From the NCBI GenBank assembly GCA_015063625.1, contig SVTT01000002.1:86229-150228 (forward strand): DNA of 64,000 bases, written 5' to 3'. This DNA is from Oscillospiraceae bacterium (lineage in GTDB: Bacteria; Bacillota; Clostridia; Oscillospirales; CAG-272). The notes below the pieces were generated by a model. The model made no database searches. It worked only from the letters and a program-made list of their open reading frames with translations, and was not told the origin of the DNA. A program made the translations under genes and the position numbers. Below, one piece after another: positions 59,168 to 64,000 of this stretch (position 1 is the first letter of the stretch; the number at the start of each line of letters is the position of its first letter).

Positions 59168-61023
59168 AGGTCCTGCCCCTCCTTTTTGGGAATTCTGATG
59201 GTTGCCGTCGTGCCTTCGCCAACGGTGCTTTCTATATTGAGCGTTCCGTTACACAGATTCGTAAGACGCTGTCGCACGCTACTGATTCCGATGTGCTTGT
59301 GCTCGTTATCGGGAAGATGGTTGACGTCAAATCCCGCGCCCGTGTCGCGGATCACGATCTCATAGGCGTCGTCGGCCTCTCTTGTGGAGATGTAAAGGGA
59401 AGAAACGCCTTGCTTTTTCGAGGTGCCGTGCTTCACGGCGTTCTCTACAATGGGCTGAACCGTGAGTACGGGTAGCTTGAAGTTGGTGATCGCCGTATCA
59501 AACGTGATCTGAAGCTCGTCATCAAAACGCACCTTTTCGATATCAAGATAGGCCTTTACAAAGGACATCTCCTTGTCGAAGTGGATCATCTCACTGCGCT
59601 CAAGGTTGTCGATGTTGTTGCGCAGATATTGCGAAAAGGAGTTGATCGTGCTTCTTGCCACATCCGGATCGATCTCGCACAGGTGATAAATGGTATTGAG
59701 CGTATTGAAAATGAAGTGCGGTTGCATTTGGGAGAGCATGATGGATATCCGGCTTTCCTGCAGCTCAAGCTTAAGCGCCTGTTTTTCTGCTTCAAGCACA
59801 CGCGCCTTTACGGCGGCGTTGATGTGAGAGGGGATGATGCGCAGCACGATGATCAGCGCAAAGGCAAACGCCGCAAGGAAAACGATCTTGGATACCAAGC
59901 TGCCCTCCCACCAACCGCAGCCGGTAGCGACAAGATCCGCAAGGAAGGCGAGTGAGATGGCCATGCCGAGTGAATAAAAGAATCTTTCTGTATTGGTGGA
60001 TCGGCGTAAGCTAACGCTCTGGCATAGAATCAGCACAACGGCAACGGCGGCCTGTGCAACGGCCCACCAAAGCCACGTGTCGTAGAATTTGACAGTATCG
60101 GAAAAGGAAAGTGCAATACAAGCGAAAATCGCCGTTGCAGACACGGCAGTGGCAACAGCGCCAACCGTTTTTGCTTTGCGTTTCAGTTGCATAACGATAA
60201 GAGCAGAGCTGAACAGCATATAAAACATCATACAAAGGCCAAGAGACCTTGTGTTAAAGATGTTCGAATCGTTCCAAAAGCTTACGGCAAAGGCGTCGAA
60301 CAGAAAGTATCCGCCGGCAAAAAAGGACGTGAGACCAATCAGCCACATGGCCTTGCTGTATTTGACGTGAATGATCGTGGCAAAGGCAGAAATACCGAGA
60401 ATGATGAGGGAGATGATAAAGACCAGGCTGCCGATGCTTCTTTGCGAGGCGCCCTGCTCCAGCATCATGCTTTCCAGATAAATGCCGGGGGCAATGGACA
60501 TGTTTTTAAAAAACTCATCAATAGCATTGGCGTTTCCAAAGTCGTGCGGGTTGTGCAGAATGATCGTAATGGGGGTTTCGCCCATAGAGGGCGCGGATCC
60601 CCACATTGCGGCGCAGGCATCCTCACCAAGGAGCTCGTTTTCAGCATCAAAAATGATTTTTCCGGCGTTGGGAAGGATCACGGTGCCGCCAATGTGATTG
60701 AAGTATAGATTTACGGTAGAACCGACGGAGAGTGGTCCGACCACCTCGCCCGTTTCGGGGTTATGCATCAGAAAAATGCCACGGAGCGTTACGTCACCGT
60801 TGTTGGCGGGAATATGCTCACTCTTTGTGACGGGGTGCCATTCTCCATCACCGATCCGATACTCACCTTGAAAGGAAACGCCGGCAATGAGCGGTGTTTG
60901 AGCTTGTGTCGAATCGCGATCGCCGATCCATAAAAAGACAAGCGAAAAAAGCAGAATGATAACGATCGTGAATGTTAAAAGCGAAGTTTTATTACATATG
61001 ATTTTTAATCTCGTGTTGTTCAT
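59164..61023 (-). CDS. LytS-like membrane sensor histidine kinase
   Basis: A 619-residue kinase: N-terminal helix (about 12-32), an extracellular beta-rich sensor part (about 40-195), seven membrane helices (about 205-395; 7TMR-DISM style), a coiled linker and a His_kinase domain with the phospho-His in LSQMQPHFIFNTLNTIYHLC and YLRNNIDN, followed by an ATPase domain with VQPIVENAVKHG and GAGFD. The extracellular part includes GTVILPNAGKIIFDAENELLG, suggesting ligand binding. Starts with GGAGCGTTCT upstream and its own promoter. Signal unknown. Confidence 0.88.
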   Translation of the reverse strand: MNNTRLKIICNKTSLLTFTIVIILLFSLVFLWIGDRDSTQAQTPLIAGVSFQGEYRIGDGEWHPVTKSEHIPANNGDVTLRGIFLMHNPETGEVVGPLSVGSTVNLYFNHIGGTVILPNAGKIIFDAENELLGEDACAAMWGSAPSMGETPITIILHNPHDFGNANAIDEFFKNMSIAPGIYLESMMLEQGASQRSIGSLVFIISLIILGISAFATIIHVKYSKAMWLIGLTSFFAGGYFLFDAFAVSFWNDSNIFNTRSLGLCMMFYMLFSSALIVMQLKRKAKTVGAVATAVSATAIFACIALSFSDTVKFYDTWLWWAVAQAAVAVVLILCQSVSLRRSTNTERFFYSLGMAISLAFLADLVATGCGWWEGSLVSKIVFLAAFAFALIIVLRIIPSHINAAVKARVLEAEKQALKLELQESRISIMLSQMQPHFIFNTLNTIYHLCEIDPDVARSTINSFSQYLRNNIDNLERSEMIHFDKEMSFVKAYLDIEKVRFDDELQITFDTAITNFKLPVLTVQPIVENAVKHGTSKKQGVSSLYISTREADDAYEIVIRDTGAGFDVNHLPDNEHKHIGISSVRQRLTNLCNGTLNIESTVGEGTTATIRIPKKEGQDL

Positions 61024-61069
61024 AGAACGCTCCTGCTTTGTTTTTGGTCGATTTGGCGCTTACTATTTA

Positions 61070-61098
61070 ATTATAGCATAAAACACTGTATTTTTCAA
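61070..61098 (-). promoter_or_regulatory. promoter of the two-component operon
   Basis: Minus strand: TTGAAA, 17-base spacer, TATAAT, about 45 bases before the kinase ATG. Confidence 0.82.
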
Positions 61099-61262
61099 GT
61101 TTTTTGCTCAAAAGGACGCGTAAAAAGACGCATGTAAGAGGTGTGCGTTGCTCACCTCTTTTTATACCGTTTGGACATATATTGCTTGCAAAAGCCAATA
61201 AAAAGGGACGAGGAGGGACGAAAAGTGACAAAGGAAAACGGTGCGGAAACCACCTTCCGCAC

Positions 61263-61391
61263 GAGCCATCGCCGTTTCGTCTTTCCTCGTCCCTCCTCGT
61301 CACAGTTTACGTGGGAAACGGGGCATTTTTACCCCGTTTTTCACTACTCTTTGGAAAAATGCCAGAAAAATGATAGAAAACTGATAGAAAA
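61263..61391 (+). repeat. tRNA-adjacent element end, copy B
   Basis: Second copy of the landmarks described at 43099-43228, here preceded by a hairpin GTGCGGAA/TTCCGCAC (about 61239-61262) instead of a tRNA. The stretch 61099-61530 has no convincing gene; a TATAAT at 61492-61497 could serve the acetyltransferase. Confidence 0.7.
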
Positions 61392-61530
61392 GGGACGAAA
61401 TCCTTTGCAGTTTTTCCGCAAAAACGCGAGCATTTTTCAAGATTTAACAAAACGCAAACGTTTCAGCATCATTTCACATACACCGGGGGTTTATAATAGT
61501 GGCACTATGAGAAAGAGAGAGGACAGAGCG

Positions 61531-62106
61531 ATGACAGAACTTGAAAAAGCACTCGCCGGCGAGGCATTTGACAGACGCGATGTAGAAGTCCGCGCGTTTC
61601 AATCGGGCGTGAAGGATCTTTGCTTTGAATTCAACCACACTAAGCCCTCCGACCCGAGAAGAACCGAGATCGTAAAGGAGCTTGTTTCGGGCTATAACCC
61701 CTACGTGTTCATCGAGGGCGGCTTTGAGTGCGTGTTCGGCAAGAACATTCACTTTAAGGGCATGTCGATGATCAACTATGGCTGCACCTTTCTTGACTCC
61801 AACATCATCGAGATCGGGCATTGCGCGCTGATCGGTCCCGGCTGCAAGTTGATCTGCACCAACCACGCCCTTGACGGTGAGGAACGGTTGAAGGGGCTTT
61901 TCAACGACAAGCCCATCACCATCGGCGAGAACGTGTGGCTCGGCGCGGGCGTTACGGTGCTGCCCGGTGTGACCATTGGCAAAAACAGCGTGATCGGCGC
62001 GGGGTCGGTTGTGACCAAGGATATCCCCGAAAACGTTGTGGCGGTCGGCAACCCCTGCAAGGTCCTCCGCCCCATCACCGCAGAGGATAAGCTGATCAAG
62101 GAATAA
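61531..62106 (+). CDS. hexapeptide-repeat O-acetyltransferase (maltose/galactoside type)
   Basis: A 191-residue left-handed beta-helix acyltransferase of the LacA/Maa group, acetylating a sugar with acetyl-CoA. It has the N-terminal Maa-type helical domain (LVSGYNPYVFIEGGFECVFG in parts), catalytic His in ICTNHALD, and hexapeptide turns ITIGENVWLGAGVTVLPGVTIG with GAGSVVTKDIPENVVAVGNPCKVLR, quoted in parts. The start at 61531 follows GAGAGGACAGAGCG; the much longer frame upstream crosses the repeat and is discarded. Confidence 0.9.
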   Translation: MTELEKALAGEAFDRRDVEVRAFQSGVKDLCFEFNHTKPSDPRRTEIVKELVSGYNPYVFIEGGFECVFGKNIHFKGMSMINYGCTFLDSNIIEIGHCALIGPGCKLICTNHALDGEERLKGLFNDKPITIGENVWLGAGVTVLPGVTIGKNSVIGAGSVVTKDIPENVVAVGNPCKVLRPITAEDKLIKE

Positions 62107-62112
62107 ATAGTT

Positions 62113-62141
62113 AAGGGCTGACGGTGACCGTCAGCCCTTTT
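62113..62141 (+). terminator. terminator after the acetyltransferase
   Basis: AAGGGCTGACGGT / ACCGTCAGCCCTT stem, then TT. Confidence 0.88.
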
Positions 62142-62159
62142 CGACTTTGCCAAACCCGA

Positions 62160-62188
62160 TTGCAATACGCGCGGAAATGTGGTATAAT
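62160..62188 (+). promoter_or_regulatory. promoter of the DUF5714 gene
   Basis: TTGCAA, 17-base spacer, TATAAT. Confidence 0.8.
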
Positions 62189-62227
62189 ATTCTCAACGAT
62201 AAATAAGAATTTGACGAGGCAACATAT

Positions 62228-62923
62228 ATGAATGAAGAATGCTTGATTTGCAAAGCGCCGCTTGAATACCTCAATACTGATGAGGAAATGGAATGTGTGC
62301 TTTGCCACAAAAAGCAATACAGTAAAACAAGATGTGTCAAAGGTCATTTTGTCTGCGATGAATGCCATACAAGCGGAATGGACGGCATTATTGCGATTTG
62401 CCTGAACAGCAAATCCGATGATCCGATTGAAATTTTAGAAGAAATGATGAGTATGCCGTCCTGCCATATGCACGGCCCTGAGCATCATACGATGGTCGGC
62501 TCGGCGCTTCTGGCTGCTTACAAAAACGCAGGCGGAGAAATTGACCTTGCGTCCGCACTTGGAGAAATGCAGAAAAGAGGAAAGCAGGTCCCCGGCGGTG
62601 CTTGCGGATTTTGGGGAGCTTGCGGTGCGGGCATCAGCACGGGGATGTTTATCTCCATTGCCTTGAAAGCCACTCCTCTAGCGGGTGAAGCTTGGGGACT
62701 TTCCAACCAAATGACCGCAAGAGCATTGGATGCGATCGGCAGCAACGGCGGTCCCCGTTGCTGCAAAAGGGATTCCTATCTTGCCATCATCGAAGCGATC
62801 AAATTCACGAGCGAAAAATTACATATCGATATGAAGATGAGCTCCGTGATCTGCACTCGTTCACACTTGAACAATCAATGCAGACAGGAAAAGTGCCCTT
62901 TTCATAAAAGCTATACGGAGTGA
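62228..62923 (+). CDS. DUF5714-family Cys-rich protein
   Basis: A 231-residue cytosolic protein starting with a zinc-ribbon (CLICKAPL, CVLCHKK) and another Cys/His cluster (CVKGHFVCDECH), then a helical domain with MHGPEHHTMVGSALLAAYKN, GGACGFWGACGAGISTGMF and a Cys-rich end (CRQEKCPFH). This is the DUF5714 pattern of Clostridia and methanogens, often near SAM- or metal-dependent enzymes; activity unknown. Leader AATAAGAATTTGACGAGG is shared with the zinc-ribbon gene at 26.99 kb, and the palindrome after the stop is shared too. Confidence 0.85.
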   Translation: MNEECLICKAPLEYLNTDEEMECVLCHKKQYSKTRCVKGHFVCDECHTSGMDGIIAICLNSKSDDPIEILEEMMSMPSCHMHGPEHHTMVGSALLAAYKNAGGEIDLASALGEMQKRGKQVPGGACGFWGACGAGISTGMFISIALKATPLAGEAWGLSNQMTARALDAIGSNGGPRCCKRDSYLAIIEAIKFTSEKLHIDMKMSSVICTRSHLNNQCRQEKCPFHKSYTE

Positions 62924-62938
62924 CAAATTCCAATTGTC
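62922..62938. repeat. CAAATTCCAATTG palindrome, copy 3
   Basis: GACAAATTCCAATTGTC overlaps the stop codon of the DUF5714 gene; one T shorter than the copies at 27198 and 27670. Confidence 0.8.
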
Positions 62939-62954
62939 GAGTAGAACAGTACTC

Positions 62955-62985
62955 AAAAGGGCTGACGAAATCAATCGTCAGCCCT
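62955..62985 (-). terminator. terminator of the minus-strand cupin operon
   Basis: AGGGCTGACGA / TCGTCAGCCCT around a six-base loop; T-run on the minus strand (CCCTTTTGAG). It overlaps the last codons of the DUF6774-like gene. Confidence 0.82.
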
Positions 62986-63163
62986 CAAATTTATTCTTAT
63001 CTCCGCACAGATTCTCCCGCGCCGCGATGGTGGCAAGCGTGTCGCCAAGCTGGACGAATATGCTTGCGATCAATGCAATCTCGTCGATAGTAAGATTGCA
63101 GGCAATAGCGTTTGCAAGCGTCGTTACCGCGCTTGTCAGCTCAAGTGATTTTCTCGTATTCAA
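62978..63163 (-). CDS. small helical protein, DUF6774-like
   Basis: A 61-residue, mostly helical protein: MNTRKSLELTSAVTTLANAI, then DEIALIASIFVQLGDTLATIAA. I recall this type as a short clostridial family (DUF6774) of unknown function. Its start overlaps the cupin stop by four bases, so it is translated with it. No signal or membrane helix is certain. Confidence 0.75.
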   Translation of the reverse strand: MNTRKSLELTSAVTTLANAIACNLTIDEIALIASIFVQLGDTLATIAARENLCGDKNKFEG

Positions 63164-63597
63164 TGTTCATCGTGTTCCGCATCGGCCTTTGTGCGATGCA
63201 CCGTGTGGGAGGGATGCTGAGGCGGCGCGTAGAGCGAATAGAGCTTCAGGGGTCGGTTGCCCGTGTTAACAATGTTGTGCCACGTACCTGCGGGGATGAG
63301 GATGGCGTAGTTTCCGTCCACACATCCAATCTCGCGCAGATCGTTTCGGCAATTGCCCATATAGACCGTGGCTCTTCCGCTCTCCACGCGGATAAACTGG
63401 TCAACGTCTTGATGCATTTCCACGCCGATATCACCGCGCACGGGAATGCTCATCAGCGTCAGTTGCATATCCCGTCCGGTCCAAAGAGTCGTGCGAAAAT
63501 TCTCGTTCATATTCGTTGCGTGATCAATATTAAAAATAAACGGCTCGCATCCGTAGTCACGGATCTCGGGATGCTCACCGCAGTTATGTCTTCGCAT
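63160..63597 (-). CDS. cupin-domain protein
   Basis: A 145-residue single-cupin protein. Motif 1 is near residues 62-75 (EMHQDVDQFIRVESGRATV, His and Glu/Asp metal-ligand positions) and motif 2 near 100-112 (LIPAGTWHNIVNTGN with His). The cupins of this size are sugar isomerases, dioxygenases or binding proteins; none can be chosen. The N-terminus has HNCGEHPEIRDYGCEPF. AAGGAGGTATC precedes the ATG. Confidence 0.88.
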   Translation of the reverse strand: MRRHNCGEHPEIRDYGCEPFIFNIDHATNMNENFRTTLWTGRDMQLTLMSIPVRGDIGVEMHQDVDQFIRVESGRATVYMGNCRNDLREIGCVDGNYAILIPAGTWHNIVNTGNRPLKLYSLYAPPQHPSHTVHRTKADAEHDEH

Positions 63598-63644
63598 AGT
63601 AATGATACCTCCTTAAATGGTTTCGGTATCAGTATATGCCGAAT

Positions 63645-64000
63645 TTACTCGTTTGGATAGAGTGTCAGCTTGCCCTCATCAGGACGGTAAATGCCGAGAA
63701 ATATCTCCTTTGCATCCTTATGTCCTTGTGTTTTTAACTGCTTTGTCAGCCAATTCACGTCGCGTCCAATACGGGAAAGATTTTCTCCCATCACGCGTCC
63801 GTCCATAATGACCTCCACACCAATGTGCGTCGCTTTTGCCGTAATCTTCAAATCCTCAGGTGTGGCAGGGCGCTTTGCCGCCTTGGGCAAGATAGAGAGC
63901 TTTCCGTTGTGCTCAAAGATTGCCGTTTGTATCTCGTCAAGGTCGAAATATCCCTGCTCGCGGCAAAGAAGCATAAACTCGGATAAGTCAAGCTTGGCTT
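63645..64000 (-). CDS. DUF421 (YetF-type) membrane protein, C-terminal part
   Basis: The frame is open to the window edge, so the N-terminal membrane helices lie beyond 64000. The visible ~117 residues contain the YetF/DUF421 signature LDLSEFMLLCREQGYFDLDEIQTAIFEHNGKLSILPK, read in parts as LLCREQGYFDL and AIFEHNGKLSILP, then a second cytoplasmic subdomain (VEVIMDGRVMGENL). Family members are small membrane proteins of unclear function with a tight cytosolic domain. Codons after 63645 form a promoter gap to the cupin gene. Confidence 0.85.
   Translation of the reverse strand, partial: AKLDLSEFMLLCREQGYFDLDEIQTAIFEHNGKLSILPKAAKRPATPEDLKITAKATHIGVEVIMDGRVMGENLSRIGRDVNWLTKQLKTQGHKDAKEIFLGIYRPDEGKLTLYPNE

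Noticed and set aside
61141..61530. N-terminal extension of the acetyltransferase
   Set aside because: The longer frame crosses the repeat at 61263-61391 and is basic, non-domain-like sequence; the start at 61531 has a ribosome site and matches the family N-terminus.

Overview
The window looks like chromosome of an anaerobic, spore-forming Clostridia-type Firmicute (probably an uncultured gut Oscillospirales/Eubacteriales relative; this placement is inference). Reasons: the SpoVB-MazG-HU-RqcP-YabP-YabQ-DivIC gene order of endospore formers, strong Shine-Dalgarno sites, sigma-A promoters with 17-bp spacers, many U-tailed hairpin terminators, and generally GC-rich codons interrupted by a few AT-rich accessory patches.

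Layout. 1-3.5 kb: sporulation/housekeeping cluster. 3.5-6.1 kb: NCS2 purine permease, a repeat-like non-coding block, and MntP (minus strand) behind a structured leader. 6.15-18.95 kb: a ten-gene de novo purine operon (purE-C-F-M-N, PurO-type IMP cyclohydrolase, stand-alone AICAR transformylase, glyA, purD, fused purL) behind a clear ZTP riboswitch; purB is not in the window. 19-26 kb: nitroreductase, YbaK deacylase, RluA synthase, DUF3810 protein, MurA, and a minus-strand trio with SpoIID-like and peptidoglycan-binding domains. 26.1-27.8 kb: a tRNA-Leu followed by a repeat-rich accessory patch with two AT-rich small genes. 27.8-41.2 kb: GDPD, EamA transporter, phosphoesterase, PHP phosphatase, guaB-xpt, a collagen-like protein with a mother-cell-type promoter, ADP-ribosylglycohydrolase, TauE/SafE, a Phd-Doc toxin-antitoxin pair, nicotinamidase, CoA-disulfide reductase/rhodanese and a second nitroreductase. 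41.2-44.2 kb: MgtE, a broken tRNA-Ser and an orphan copy of the Phd antitoxin.

44.2-58.3 kb is the most unusual part. A secreted protein of about 3,320 residues (Gly-rich head, Listeria-Bacteroides repeats, about a dozen MBG-like beta modules, an atypical dockerin, a C-terminal beta-helix-like tail) has no anchor of its own. It is followed directly by two membrane-anchored proteins carrying one and two cohesin-like domains, and a YegP-like membrane protein. I read this as a cohesin/dockerin surface-display system for a giant adhesin rather than an enzyme cellulosome. A LytS-like kinase and a SARP-type response regulator converge on the locus.

61-64 kb: a second copy of the repeat found beside the broken tRNA-Ser, an acetyltransferase, a DUF5714 protein, a cupin and the 3' end of a DUF421 gene. 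Functional links: the permease, purine operon, guaB and xpt together cover purine uptake, synthesis and salvage. Repeats around 26-28, 43 and 61-63 kb mark places where mobile or cassette-like DNA has come and gone.
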